A stretch of 64,000 nt of DNA. It comes from Gemmobacter caeni. GTDB lineage: Bacteria > Pseudomonadota > Alphaproteobacteria > Rhodobacterales > Rhodobacteraceae. Shown here piece after piece: positions 52,013 through 61,162 of this stretch (within the stretch, counting starts at the first letter, position 1; every line of letters begins with the position of its first letter). The translations under genes were made by a program, and so were the position numbers. The stretch spans positions 62,001 to 126,000 of the forward strand of contig NZ_QBKP01000003.1 in the NCBI RefSeq assembly GCF_003054195.1, in the 5' to 3' direction. The notes below the pieces were generated by a model. It did no database searches and was not told where the DNA came from. It saw nothing but the letters and a program-made list of their open reading frames with translations.

Positions 52013-54064
52013 ATGACCGCCGCGCCGCGCCGTCTTGAAAGCTATCTCTGTGGCCACTGGATGGCCGGGCAGGCCGAGGGGCAGACGCTGCTCGATGCCG
52101 CCACCGGGGCGCCGGTGGCGATGATCGATTCCACCGGGCTCGATTTCGCCGGCGCGCTGGATTACGGCCGCCGCGTGGCCGGCCCGCGCCTGCGGGCCAT
52201 GTCCTTCCACGACCGCGCCGGGATGCTCAAGGCGCTGGGCCTGAAGCTGATGGAATGGAAGGAGGAGTTCTATACCGAGAGCTTCCGCACCGGCGCCACC
52301 CGCGCTGATGGCTGGATCGACATCGAAGGTGGTATCGGCACGATGCTCACCTTCGCATCGAAAGGCCGCCGCGAATTGCCGAACACCCGCGTGCTGACCG
52401 ATGGTGAGGTGGAGGTGCTGTCGAAGGATGGCAGCTTTGTCGCGCAACACATCCTGACGCCGCTGACCGGCGTTGCGGTGCATATCAACGCCTTCAACTT
52501 CCCCATCTGGGGGATGCTGGAAAAGATTGCGCCGACGCTGCTGGCCGGGGTGCCCTGCATCGTGAAACCCGCGAGCCAGACCGCCTATCTGACCGAGTTG
52601 ATGGTGCGCCGGATCGTCGAAACCGGCATCCTGCCGGATGGTGCGCTGCAACTCGTCTGTGGCTCGGTCGGGGATCTGCTGGATCATGTGACGGGGCAGG
52701 ATGCCGTCACCTTCACCGGATCGGCCTGGACCGGGCGCAAACTGAAATCGCACAAGGCGGTGGTGGAAAACTCGGTCCGCTTCACGATGGAGGCCGACAG
52801 TCTGAACGCCTCGATCCTTGGCCCCGATGCCGGGCCGGGCACGCCGGAATTTGACCTGTTCGTCAAGGAAGTCTCGCGCGAGATGACGGCGAAGGCCGGG
52901 CAGAAATGCACCGCCATTCGCCGCGTCATCGCACCCCGCGCCCATGTTCAGGCATTGGTCGAGGCGCTGCGCGACCGGCTGGGCAAGACCCTGCCGGGCC
53001 TACCGGGCGACGAGACCACCCGCATGGGCGCGCTGGCGAGCCTTGACCAGCGCGACGAGGTCCGCGCCCGCATCCGCGACCTGCAAGCCGATGCCGAGAT
53101 CGTGGCGGGCAACCCCGATGACGTGCGCGTCGTTTCGGGCGATGCCACCATGGGCGCCTTCCTCAACCCGGTGCTGATGTATTGCGACACACCCTTCACC
53201 GCATCTGCGGTGCATGAGGTGGAGGCTTTCGGCCCGGTGTCCACCGTTATGCCCTATGACGACCCGGCCGAGGCGGCGGAACTGGCCGCGATGGGCAAGG
53301 GCTCGCTGGTCTCCTCGGTCTTTACCGATGATCCGAAAGTGGCCGAGGAGGTGGTGCTGGCTCTTGCCCCGTTCCATGGCCGCGTGATGATCGGCAACCG
53401 CGCATCGGCGAAAACCTCCACCGGGCATGGCTCGCCGCTCGCGCCGCTGGTCCATGGTGGCCCCGGCCGCGCTGGCGGTGGCGAGGAAATGGGCGGCATT
53501 CGCGGCGTCAAGCATTACATGCAGCGCACCGCCGTGCAGGGCAGCCCGCGCCTTCTGTCGGCGGTGACGGGCCGCTGGATCGAAGGCGCGCCGGTCACCC
53601 ATGACATCCACCCCTTCCGCAAATCGCTGGAGGAGCTGAAGATCGGGGACCAGCTGGTCACCGCGAAACGCGAGGTGACGCTGGAGGATGTGGAGCATTT
53701 CGCCCATTTCACCGGCGATACCTTCTATGCCCATATGGACGAGGCCGCCGCCAAGGCGAACCCGTTCTTCGACGACCGCGTGGCGCATGGCTATCTGATC
53801 GCGAGTTTCGCGGCGGGGCTGTTCGTAGAACCGAACCCCGGCCCGGTTCTGGCCAATTACGGCGTCGATAACCTGCGTTTCCTGACCCCGGTCTATTTCG
53901 GCGACACGCTGCAAGTGCGGCTGACCTGCAAGGAGATCAACCCGCGTGCCAATGCCGAACATGGCGAGGTGCGCTGGGATTGCCAGGTGACCAACCAGAA
54001 CGGCGCGGTGGTGGCGCAATATGACGTGCTGACCATGGTCGCGAAACACTGGCCCGCCGCATGA
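52013..54064 (+). CDS. paaZ: Oxepin-CoA hydrolase / 3-oxo-5,6-dehydrosuberyl-CoA semialdehyde dehydrogenase
   Basis: This fusion enzyme first opens the oxepin-CoA ring with a C-terminal MaoC-like hydratase domain and then oxidises the aldehyde with an N-terminal aldehyde dehydrogenase domain. The 683-residue length fits PaaZ. The dehydrogenase part has the Glu in [11 protein letters not shown] and the catalytic Cys299 (GQKCTAIRR). The hydratase part (from about 540) contains [17 protein letters not shown] and [13 protein letters not shown]. The ATG at 52013 follows GAAGGAAACGCC. Its stop overlaps paaY. Confidence 0.95.
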   Translation: MTAAPRRLESYLCGHWMAGQAEGQTLLDAATGAPVAMIDSTGLDFAGALDYGRRVAGPRLRAMSFHDRAGMLKALGLKLMEWKEEFYTESFRTGATRADGWIDIEGGIGTMLTFASKGRRELPNTRVLTDGEVEVLSKDGSFVAQHILTPLTGVAVHINAFNFPIWGMLEKIAPTLLAGVPCIVKPASQTAYLTELMVRRIVETGILPDGALQLVCGSVGDLLDHVTGQDAVTFTGSAWTGRKLKSHKAVVENSVRFTMEADSLNASILGPDAGPGTPEFDLFVKEVSREMTAKAGQKCTAIRRVIAPRAHVQALVEALRDRLGKTLPGLPGDETTRMGALASLDQRDEVRARIRDLQADAEIVAGNPDDVRVVSGDATMGAFLNPVLMYCDTPFTASAVHEVEAFGPVSTVMPYDDPAEAAELAAMGKGSLVSSVFTDDPKVAEEVVLALAPFHGRVMIGNRASAKTSTGHGSPLAPLVHGGPGRAGGGEEMGGIRGVKHYMQRTAVQGSPRLLSAVTGRWIEGAPVTHDIHPFRKSLEELKIGDQLVTAKREVTLEDVEHFAHFTGDTFYAHMDEAAAKANPFFDDRVAHGYLIASFAAGLFVEPNPGPVLANYGVDNLRFLTPVYFGDTLQVRLTCKEINPRANAEHGEVRWDCQVTNQNGAVVAQYDVLTMVAKHWPAA

Positions 54065-54675
54065 GCCGCGTCTACGCCTATGACGGCGTGGTGCCGGTGA
54101 TCGACCCCATGGCCTTTGTCCATCCCGAGGCGGTGGTCATCGGCGATGTGATCATCGGCCCGGCGGTCTATGTCGGCCCCGGCGCCGTGCTGCGCGGCGA
54201 TTTCGGCCGCATCGTGCTGGAGCGTGGATGCAACGTGCAGGAAACCTGCGTGGTGCATTCCTTCCCCGGCAAGGATGTTGTGGTGGAGGAAAGCGGCCAT
54301 ATCGGCCATGGCGCGGTGCTGCATGGCTGCCAAATCGGCAGGAACGCCATGGTCGGCATGAATGCCGTGGTGATGGATGAGGCGGTGGTGGGCGAAAACA
54401 CCATCATCGCCGCCATGGCCTTCGTGAAGGCGGGCGCACAGATCCCGCCCAACAGCCTTGCTGTCGGCTCGCCGGCTAAGGTGGTGCGGGAACTCAGCCC
54501 CGAGGAAATCGCCTGGAAGCGGCAGGGCACCGGCGTCTATCAGCGCCTCGCGTTGGAGGCCCGCGACAAGCTCCGCCCTGCAGTGGCGCTGACCGAAGCG
54601 GAACCCGACCGCCGCCGCACCACCGCACCGGAATATGATCCGCTGGTGCTGGCGCGGGCAGGGTTCGAGGGGTAG
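54061..54675 (+). CDS. paaY: Hexapeptide-repeat protein PaaY (thioesterase type)
   Basis: PaaY is a left-handed beta-helix protein related to gamma-carbonic anhydrases. In E. coli it acts as a thioesterase that clears dead-end CoA esters of the phenylacetate pathway. The 204-residue protein shows the hexapeptide pattern ([20 protein letters not shown]) and the metal-ligand histidines in VVHSFPGKD and [12 protein letters not shown]. It overlaps the paaZ stop by four bases (ATGA) and closes the plus-strand paa operon, ending seven bases before the convergent secreted protein gene. Confidence 0.92.
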   Translation: MSRVYAYDGVVPVIDPMAFVHPEAVVIGDVIIGPAVYVGPGAVLRGDFGRIVLERGCNVQETCVVHSFPGKDVVVEESGHIGHGAVLHGCQIGRNAMVGMNAVVMDEAVVGENTIIAAMAFVKAGAQIPPNSLAVGSPAKVVRELSPEEIAWKRQGTGVYQRLALEARDKLRPAVALTEAEPDRRRTTAPEYDPLVLARAGFEG

Positions 54676-54682
54676 GGCGGGC

Positions 54683-55675
54683 CTACCCTCCGCCCGCCTC
54701 CACGCGCAACTCCCGGATGACGCGAAACCCGTAAGACGGCATGGCGAAATCTTCAGAACCAAAGCGGCGGTGTGCCGGGCGCAGGCTGTCCATTGAAGTC
54801 TGATAGGAGCCCCCTTTTTTCACGCGGCGGCAGGTGGCGGTTGCGCGTGCCTGCGCCAGATAGGCGCTGTCGCTGGACAGGCCCAGATGTTCCGGCGTCC
54901 AGCAGGACAAGGTGTATTCAAAGACGTTCCCGGACATATGCCGCAGCCCCCAGCGGTTTGCCGCGTCCAGTTCATCGACGGTGACGGGGCCGTTCGGATC
55001 GCGCAGCTCGGGCATCGGGTGGCCAAGGATGTTCTCGGTTCCTAGCCGCGAGAAATTCGCCTGATCCGATGTCAGCGCATCGCCCTGTGCGAAGGGTGTC
55101 TCGGTGCCCGCCCGTGCAGCATATTCCCATTCCGCCTCGGTCGGCAGCCGGTAGACCGTCTGTCCGACCTTCCGGTTCAGCCAGTCCACATAGGTCTGCG
55201 CATCTTGCCACGAGATATTGATGACGGGATGCCGCGGCCCGAGGCGGATATAGCCGTTGATCGTGACGACCCGATGATCAGGAACACGGCTGCATCCGCC
55301 ATCGTCGACACATTCCATCCACTCGGCATGGGTGGTTTCGTTCCGCGCCATGGCGAAGGGAACATCCATCTCGACCCGGTGGGGCGGATGTTCGGCGGGC
55401 AGGATGTTCACCTCGCCCGGTTTCCTGCGCCCGAACTGGTCTTTCGCTTTGTCGTAATAGAACGGGTTGCGGGATTCTCCCGGGATCGCCCCCATTATAA
55501 AGTTGCCGGGCGGCATGACGATCATTTCGGGACAGGCATCACATTCGCGGAATATCGAGAGCGGAGTAAGGGACGCGCCCGAAGCCTCTGCCAGCGCACC
55601 GGAGGGGATCAGTACCGCAAGCGAGAGTGCCGTCACGATCAGGCGCCGACGGCAGGCGGGTGGCATCACTTGCAT
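54683..55675 (-). CDS. Exported SUMF1/formylglycine-generating-enzyme-like protein lacking catalytic Cys
   Basis: This 330-residue protein has a signal peptide (RRLIVTALSLAVLIPSGALA, ends near residue 29) and a sulfatase-modifying-factor fold: EMIVMPPGNFIMGA, HPVINISWQDAQTYVDWLN, YRLPTEAEWEYAARAG, NVFEYT and the ending SYGFRVIRELR. In true formylglycine-generating enzymes the GGS block is followed by two active-site cysteines; here it reads GGSYQTSMDSLRPAHRR with none, so it is probably a binding or structural module. It is coupled to the small exported protein gene upstream. The start may be 55675 or the ATG at 55666, which forms a TGATG with that gene. Confidence 0.85.
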   Translation of the reverse strand: MQVMPPACRRRLIVTALSLAVLIPSGALAEASGASLTPLSIFRECDACPEMIVMPPGNFIMGAIPGESRNPFYYDKAKDQFGRRKPGEVNILPAEHPPHRVEMDVPFAMARNETTHAEWMECVDDGGCSRVPDHRVVTINGYIRLGPRHPVINISWQDAQTYVDWLNRKVGQTVYRLPTEAEWEYAARAGTETPFAQGDALTSDQANFSRLGTENILGHPMPELRDPNGPVTVDELDAANRWGLRHMSGNVFEYTLSCWTPEHLGLSSDSAYLAQARATATCRRVKKGGSYQTSMDSLRPAHRRFGSEDFAMPSYGFRVIRELRVEAGGG

Positions 55676-55986
55676 CTGGTCTCAAGCGTCAGAGCCATGG
55701 TCGCGATCTGCTTCTTGACGCGGCTCTGGTTCGGCAGACGCTCGATCGCCGACATGTTGTTGACGCCCCTGTACCAGGAGTCGAAAAGCAAAGCTGTGAT
55801 GTCGTCGTCAAGTGTCGCTTCGGCAAGGCGGTGGGCACAGAGGCACTTGCGCTGATCCATGCCATTCGCGCGGCCCTCCCTGATCATCTTTTTGCAGATC
55901 TCAGCGCCCGACGGGGCTGCGGCGGCAGGGCCGACCGACAGAAGGATCGCGGCCAGGGTCGCGGTGGCGCGGAGGATTTGTCGCAT
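55666..55986 (-). CDS. Small exported protein with four conserved-looking Cys
   Basis: This 106-residue protein has a signal peptide (MRQILRATATLAAILLSVGP, cut near AAAAPSG). The mature part has Cys in EICKKM, two in RKCLCAH and one in TRCK at the C-terminus, enough for two disulfides. It overlaps the gene for the SUMF1-like protein, so the two are probably made together and may act together in the periplasm. I do not recognise a family. Confidence 0.7.
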   Translation of the reverse strand: MRQILRATATLAAILLSVGPAAAAPSGAEICKKMIREGRANGMDQRKCLCAHRLAEATLDDDITALLFDSWYRGVNNMSAIERLPNQSRVKKQIATMALTLETRCK

Positions 55987-56090
55987 GGGTTGAAAGCCTT
56001 CAAGGGAATGCGCGCGGAAATTGCCACACGCATCTTGGAAGGGCAATTGAAAACCCATGATTGTCTGGTGATGCCCAGAAGGGCGGTGCT

Positions 56091-56690
56091 TCACCGCACC
56101 GCCTTGATGCCTTCGAGGATCAGCGTCGTCGCGACGTCGGCGTAATCGTCTCGGCTGATGCGGCCGCCTTCCTTGAACCACATGTAGACCCAGTTCATCA
56201 TGCCAAACAGCGACATGGTGACGGGCATCAGCAGGGGGCGGTCGCTGCTGTCAAGGTCCGGGTTGATCTGACGCAGCACGGTGGAAAAGCGTTTGACGAT
56301 GCGGCGCTCGACGCCGGTGATTTCGGCCTTCTGGTCATCAGACAGGGCGGCGGCGGCATTGAGCTGCACCTTGTGCTGATTGTCGGCACCGCGATAGTTT
56401 TCCAGCACGGCCCCCACCAGTTGCCGCAGGCGGTCGGCCGGGGGCAGGGTGGGGTCGTCGGCCTCTTCCGTGGCGGTCTCCAGCCCCTCCAGATGCGTCA
56501 TGATGATCGCGAAGATCAGCGCATCCTTGCTGGGGTAATAGTGATACAGCAGCGCCTTAGACACCTGCGCATGCGCGGCGATCTGGGACATGGAGGCTTT
56601 CTCCATCCCCTGTTCGGCAAAGACTGCGGCGGCATTTTCCAGAATGCCACGTTGCTTTTCTTCGAAATCTGTCGCTCTGGTCCGAGCCAT
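56091..56690 (-). CDS. TetR family regulator, probable PaaR
   Basis: This 199-residue regulator has an N-terminal helix-turn-helix (KASMSQIAAHAQVSKALLYH) and a helical ligand domain with the C-terminal block MMNWVYMWFKEGGRI. It is located in the phenylacetate region downstream of paaK, beyond a terminator. Two ACCG-N6-type near-palindromes in the cluster (46142 and 59430) look like its operators. PaaR regulators elsewhere respond to phenylacetyl-CoA. Assignment as PaaR is inference from position and sites. PaaX is also encoded, so the cluster may be doubly controlled. Confidence 0.8.
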   Translation of the reverse strand: MARTRATDFEEKQRGILENAAAVFAEQGMEKASMSQIAAHAQVSKALLYHYYPSKDALIFAIIMTHLEGLETATEEADDPTLPPADRLRQLVGAVLENYRGADNQHKVQLNAAAALSDDQKAEITGVERRIVKRFSTVLRQINPDLDSSDRPLLMPVTMSLFGMMNWVYMWFKEGGRISRDDYADVATTLILEGIKAVR

Positions 56691-56717
56691 ATTCTCGCTT
56701 TCCTGCCATTCTGGCCG

Positions 56718-56738
56718 AAAAAAGGGGGCAGGGCCCCC
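56718..56738 (-). terminator. Rho-independent terminator between paaK and the TetR gene
   Basis: On the minus strand GGGGG (56738-56734) and CCCCC (56728-56724) form a stem followed by TTTTTT (56723-56718). A second GC-rich inverted repeat, CGCGGCCG (56760-56767) with CGGCCGCG (56776-56783), lies between it and the paaK stop. Confidence 0.7.
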
Positions 56739-56794
56739 GTTTCTGCTTTAGCGGCAAGTCGCGGCCGAGTCACCCCGGCCGCGGAAATTCACCG

Positions 56795-58105
56795 TCATTC
56801 CTTGGGGCGGTTGTCGATCACGCGCTTGGCCTTGCCTTCCGACCGGGCCACCGCATTCGGGTCACGCACTTCGATTTTGGTCGAGACGCCGACGACCGAC
56901 TTGATGTGATGCGCCAGTTCCTTGGCCGACTTCGCGCGGGCGTCCTCGGCTGTCATGTCGGGGGTGCATTCAACGTGGACGGTCATGTTGTCCATCCGGC
57001 CCGAGCGGGTGAGTTCGATCTGGAAATGCGGGGCGAGGCCCTTGCACTTCAGGATCTGCTCTTCGATCTGGGTCGGGAAGACGTTGACGCCGCGCAGGAT
57101 GATCATGTCGTCGCTGCGGCCGGTGATCTTTTCGATCCGGCGCATGGAGCGGGCAGTGCCGGGCAGCAGGCGGGTCAGGTCGCGGGTGCGGTAACGCACC
57201 ATCGGCAGGCCTTCCTTTGTCAGCGTGGTGAATACCAGTTCGCCCATCTCGCCGTCGGGCAGCACCTCGCCCGTCACCGGGTCGATGATTTCCGGGTAGA
57301 AGTGGTCTTCCCAGATGTGAAGCCCGTCCTTGGTTTCCACGCATTCCTGCGCGACGCCCGGCCCCATGACCTCGGACAGGCCATAGATGTCGACCGCGTG
57401 CATGTCGAAAGCCTGTTCGATTTCCTCGCGCATGGCGTTGGTCCAGGGTTCGGCCCCGAAGATGCCGACCTTCAACGAGGATTCGCGGGGGTCGAGGCCC
57501 TGACGGCGGAACTCATCAAGGATCGACAGCATGTAGCTCGGCGTCACCATGATGATGCGCGGCTTGAAGTCGTTGATCAGCGTGACCTGCCGTTCGGTCA
57601 TCCCGCCCGAGATCGGCACCACAGTGCAGCCCAGCCGTTCCGCGCCGTAATGCGCGCCCAGACCGCCGGTGAACAACCCGTAGCCATAGGCATTGTGCAG
57701 GATGTCGCCCGGACGCCCCCCCGCAGCCCGGATGGACCGCGCGATGAGGTTCGCCCAATGGTCGATATCGGCGGCGGTATAGCCCACCACGGTCGGTTTG
57801 CCGGTGGTGCCGGACGAGCCGTGGATGCGCACCAGTTTCGTCTGCGGCACGGCGAACATGCCGAAGGGATAGGTGTCGCGCAGATCCTGCTTGGTGGTGA
57901 AGGGGAACTTCGCCAGGTCCTTCAGCGACTTCAGCTCCTCGGGGTGCACGTCGTGCTCGATGAAGCGGTTGCGGTAGAAGGGCGAGTTTTCATAGGCGTG
58001 TTTCAGCGACCGCTTCATGCGGTGGAATTGTAGCGCCTCGATTTCATCGCGCGAGGCGTATTCGATCGGGTCCAGATCCTGCTTGCGCGGCGTCAGGTCT
58101 TCCAT
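56795..58105 (-). CDS. paaK: Phenylacetate-CoA ligase
   Basis: PaaK activates phenylacetate to phenylacetyl-CoA with ATP, the entry step of the pathway in the cytosol. The 436-residue adenylate-forming enzyme has the P-loop SSGTTGKPT (97-105), DIYGLSEVMGPGVAQEC, YRTRDLT and the C-terminal hinge RSDDMIILRGVNVFPTQIE typical of PaaK. The ATG at 58105 is preceded by AAGGGAGGAC. It follows paaI in a paaG-paaI-paaK minus-strand unit. Confidence 0.97.
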   Translation of the reverse strand: MEDLTPRKQDLDPIEYASRDEIEALQFHRMKRSLKHAYENSPFYRNRFIEHDVHPEELKSLKDLAKFPFTTKQDLRDTYPFGMFAVPQTKLVRIHGSSGTTGKPTVVGYTAADIDHWANLIARSIRAAGGRPGDILHNAYGYGLFTGGLGAHYGAERLGCTVVPISGGMTERQVTLINDFKPRIIMVTPSYMLSILDEFRRQGLDPRESSLKVGIFGAEPWTNAMREEIEQAFDMHAVDIYGLSEVMGPGVAQECVETKDGLHIWEDHFYPEIIDPVTGEVLPDGEMGELVFTTLTKEGLPMVRYRTRDLTRLLPGTARSMRRIEKITGRSDDMIILRGVNVFPTQIEEQILKCKGLAPHFQIELTRSGRMDNMTVHVECTPDMTAEDARAKSAKELAHHIKSVVGVSTKIEVRDPNAVARSEGKAKRVIDNRPKE

Positions 58106-58134
58106 GGTGTCCTCCCTTGGAAATGCGGGTCCGG

Positions 58135-58584
58135 TCAGGCTTCGACCGGCAGATGGCTGCCCTTCACGACACGCGAATGACCGCGGAATTCCGCGATATG
58201 CTGGCCGTGCTGGTTGGTGATGCGGATGTCGTAGATGCCGGACCGGCCCTGACGTGACAGCTCGGTCGCCGTGGCGACAAGGCGGTCGCCGATGCGGGCG
58301 GGGGCGATATAGGTGATCGAGCAGTGCTGGCCGACCACCACCTGATTGTGGCTGTTGCAGGCGAAGGCAAAGGCGCTGTCGCCCAGCGTGAAGATGAAGC
58401 CGCCGTGGCAATTGCCGTGGCCGTTCGACATGGCATCGGTCACGGTCATCGCAAGGGTCGCCTCGCCGGGGGCGATGTGTTCCAGCTCCATCCCCAGCCG
58501 CTGCGAAGTGCTGTCATTGTTCCACATCGCATCGGCGCAGGCGCGCGCGATGTCCTGCGCGGTCATTTCGGCCATGTCCTTCAT
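58135..58584 (-). CDS. paaI: Phenylacetyl-CoA pathway thioesterase PaaI
   Basis: PaaI is a hotdog-fold thioesterase that hydrolyses hydroxyphenylacetyl-CoA by-products and keeps CoA available. The 149-residue protein has the catalytic segment GNCHGGFIFTLGD with Asp69. The start at 58584 forms an ATGA overlap with the paaG stop and is preceded by a G-rich stretch; an ATG three codons later is an alternative. It is the middle gene of the paaG-paaI-paaK unit. Confidence 0.92.
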   Translation of the reverse strand: MKDMAEMTAQDIARACADAMWNNDSTSQRLGMELEHIAPGEATLAMTVTDAMSNGHGNCHGGFIFTLGDSAFAFACNSHNQVVVGQHCSITYIAPARIGDRLVATATELSRQGRSGIYDIRITNQHGQHIAEFRGHSRVVKGSHLPVEA

Positions 58585-59375
58585 TCCCCCCTGAACTCCG
58601 GCTTGCGCTTTTCGAGGAAGGCGGTCACGCCCTCGGCATAATCGGCGCTGCGGCCCGCGATCTGCTGGCAATCGCGCTCCATGTCCAGTTGCTCGTCAAG
58701 GCTGTTGCTGCCCGCAGCCTGTATCAGCCGCTTGGTCATGCCAAGGCCCAGCGTCGGCCCGGCGGCAAGCGATTGCGCCAGCGCGGTCGCCTCGGCGAGC
58801 AGATCGGCGTCCTCCACCGCTTTCCAGATCAGGCCCCAGTCGGCGGCCTTTTCCGCCATCAGCGGTTCCGCTGTCAGGGCCAGCGCCTTGGCGCGCGCCT
58901 CGCCCAGCAGGCGGGTCAGGCTCCATGTACCGCCGGCATCGGGAACGAGGCCGATCTTGGCGAAAGCCTGGATGAATTTCGCGGATTTCGCCGCCAGCAC
59001 GATGTCGCAGGCGAAGGCGATATTGGCGCCAGCCCCGGCGGCGACGCCGTTCACTGCGCAGATCACCGGCTTTTCAAGGCTGCGGATCAGGCGCAGATTC
59101 GGGTTGTAGAAAGTGTCCAGCGTATAGCCCAGATCGGGGGCAGGGCCGCCCTTGCGCGGGTCGCGGTTGCCCAGATCCTGCCCGGCGCAAAAGCCACGCC
59201 CGGCGCCGGTCAGCAGAACGGCCCGGACGTCCGCATCGTCATGCGCCCGCTGGAAGCCCGCGCGCAGGGCAAGGTGCATCTCTTCGTTGAACGAGTTCAG
59301 CTTGTCGGGGCGGTTCAGCGTCAGCGTCAGCACGCCGTCGGCCAGTGTGGCCAGAACGGTATCGGATTGGGTCAT
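58581..59375 (-). CDS. paaG: 2-(1,2-epoxy-1,2-dihydrophenyl)acetyl-CoA isomerase
   Basis: PaaG converts the phenylacetyl-CoA epoxide to oxepin-CoA and shifts double bonds later in the pathway. The 264-residue crotonase-fold protein has GAGRGFCAGQDLGNRD (57-72), the oxyanion-hole segment NGVAAGAGANIAFACD and FAKIGLVPDAGGTW, all characteristic of PaaG. It begins at the ATG at 59375 and is transcribed away from paaN across a region with a PaaR-like operator. Confidence 0.94.
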   Translation of the reverse strand: MTQSDTVLATLADGVLTLTLNRPDKLNSFNEEMHLALRAGFQRAHDDADVRAVLLTGAGRGFCAGQDLGNRDPRKGGPAPDLGYTLDTFYNPNLRLIRSLEKPVICAVNGVAAGAGANIAFACDIVLAAKSAKFIQAFAKIGLVPDAGGTWSLTRLLGEARAKALALTAEPLMAEKAADWGLIWKAVEDADLLAEATALAQSLAAGPTLGLGMTKRLIQAAGSNSLDEQLDMERDCQQIAGRSADYAEGVTAFLEKRKPEFRGE

Positions 59376-59429
59376 CGCTCTCTCCCTTGCCCCGAAATCA
59401 TGGGGCCCTCGAAAATTCATGTTGCATAA

Positions 59430-59443
59430 ACCGACCGGCCGGT
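59430..59443. promoter_or_regulatory. PaaR-like operator between paaG and paaN
   Basis: ACCGACCGGCCGGT is an exact match to ACCG-NN-CG-NN-CGGT, the core reported for PaaR-type TetR regulators. It lies 54 bases from the paaG start and 33 bases from the paaN start, and overlaps a possible minus-strand -35 element (TTGACC, 59446-59441). It could control both divergent units. Confidence 0.65.
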
Positions 59444-59476
59444 CAATGATAAAGCGCAGCCTGGGAGGAGGATGCC

Positions 59477-61129
59477 ATGACCGCCCTGTTCGATCGCCAC
59501 CGCGAGATGCTGGACGATGCCGTGAAGGCCGTCCAGAGCCGTGCCTTCTGGACCCCGTTCCCCGAGGTGCCCAGCGGTAAAATCTATGGGGAAACTGCGA
59601 AAACGGATGGCGAGGCCGCCTATGCTGCGCTGCTGGGGCAACCCTTCGCGCTGCCCGGTCACCCCGAATCGCGCCGGGCGGGGGCCGAGGTTTCGCCCTT
59701 TGGTGGCGCCTTGGGAATCACCTATCCGGCGGCGGACGTGCCTGCCCTGATTGCCGCCGCTGAAGCGGCCGCCCCGGCGCTGGCCGAGGCGGGGCCGGAG
59801 GCGCGGGTGGGGATCTGTCTGGAAATCCTGACCCGGCTGAATCGGATCAGTTTTCTTCTGGGCAATGCCACCATGCACACCACCGGGCAGGCCTTCGCCA
59901 TGGCGTTTCAGGCGGGCGGCCCCCATGCGCAGGATCGCGGGCTGGAGGCGGTCGCTGTCGCCTGGTCCGAGATGACGCGCTTCGCCCGTGATGCGATCTG
60001 GGAAAAACCGCAGGGCAAGGCCGCGCCCTTGGTGCTGGAGAAACACTGGACGCTGGTGCCGCGCGGGCTGGCGCTGACCATCGGCTGCAACACCTTCCCG
60101 ACGTGGAATTCCTATCCCGGCATCTTCGCCAGCCTCGCCACCGGCAATCCGGTGATCGTGAAGCCGCATCCCGGCGCCATCCTGCCGCTGGCGCTGACCG
60201 TGCGCGTAGCGCGCGAGGTTCTGGCCGAGGCGGGTCTGCCCGCTGACGCCGTGCTTCTTGCGGTGGATGAACCGGGGGCCGAGGTCACGAAAGCATTGGC
60301 CAGCGATCCGGCGATCCGGCTGATCGACTATACCGGGTCGGCCACTTTCGGCGGCTGGCTGCGCGACAATGCCCGGCAGGCGCAACTGTTCACCGAGGAA
60401 ACCGGGGTGAACAGCATCACCCTCGCCGCGACGGATGATTACGCGGGCATGTGCGCCAACCTCGCCTTCTCGCTGTCGCTTTATTCCGGGCAGATGTGCA
60501 CGGCGCCGCAGAACATCTATATTCCCAGAGGTGGGATCGACACCGACGAGGGGCATAAGAGCTTTGACGCGGTAGCGGCGGCGCTGGCCGGGGCCATTGA
60601 CGATCTGCTGGCCGATCCGGCCCGCGCGGCGGGCGTCTCCGGCGCGCTGGCCAATCCGGCCACCGCCGCCCGGCTGGAAGGCCTGCGCGGGCAGGGCAGG
60701 GTGGTGCGCGACAGCGCGGGCGAAGGCCGCCTGCGCTCGCCCCTGCTGCTGGCGGTCGAGGATGGTCAGCCCGGCCCGCAGGACGGCGAATGCTTCGGCC
60801 CTGTCGCCTTCCTGATCGCGGTCGCGGATGCCGATGCGGGCATCACGGCGGCGGCGGAGATCGCCCGCCGCAAGGGCGCCATCACCGCCGCGCTTTATGA
60901 TACCGATGAGCCGCGCATCGCCCGTGCGATCCGGGCTTTCGCAGGCGCGGGGGTGAATCTGTCGATCAACCTGACCGGCAATATCTTCGTCAATCAATCC
61001 GCCGCTTTCAGTGATTTCCATGTCACCGGCGGCAATCCGGCGGGCAATGCCAGCCTGACCGACACCGCCTTTGTCGCCAGCCGCTTCACCCGCGTGATGT
61101 GGCGCCGCCCCCTGCGGCAGGCGACCTGA
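59477..61129 (+). CDS. paaN: Phenylacetic acid degradation protein PaaN (aldehyde dehydrogenase family)
   Basis: This 550-residue aldehyde-dehydrogenase-like protein matches the stand-alone PaaN type, without a hydratase domain. Clear parts are KHWTLVPRGLALTIGCNTFP, the Glu-containing FTEETGVNSITL and the putative catalytic Cys341 (SGQMCTAPQN). It would oxidise an aldehyde-CoA intermediate, yet PaaZ in the same cluster already does this, so PaaN may have a different substrate or serve as backup. The ATG at 59477 follows GGGAGGAGG. It leads the plus-strand unit with the ABC transporter genes. Confidence 0.9.
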   Translation: MTALFDRHREMLDDAVKAVQSRAFWTPFPEVPSGKIYGETAKTDGEAAYAALLGQPFALPGHPESRRAGAEVSPFGGALGITYPAADVPALIAAAEAAAPALAEAGPEARVGICLEILTRLNRISFLLGNATMHTTGQAFAMAFQAGGPHAQDRGLEAVAVAWSEMTRFARDAIWEKPQGKAAPLVLEKHWTLVPRGLALTIGCNTFPTWNSYPGIFASLATGNPVIVKPHPGAILPLALTVRVAREVLAEAGLPADAVLLAVDEPGAEVTKALASDPAIRLIDYTGSATFGGWLRDNARQAQLFTEETGVNSITLAATDDYAGMCANLAFSLSLYSGQMCTAPQNIYIPRGGIDTDEGHKSFDAVAAALAGAIDDLLADPARAAGVSGALANPATAARLEGLRGQGRVVRDSAGEGRLRSPLLLAVEDGQPGPQDGECFGPVAFLIAVADADAGITAAAEIARRKGAITAALYDTDEPRIARAIRAFAGAGVNLSINLTGNIFVNQSAAFSDFHVTGGNPAGNASLTDTAFVASRFTRVMWRRPLRQAT

Positions 61130-61162
61130 CCGTTTTCTCGTTTCTTTGGGAGGAGGAACCCC

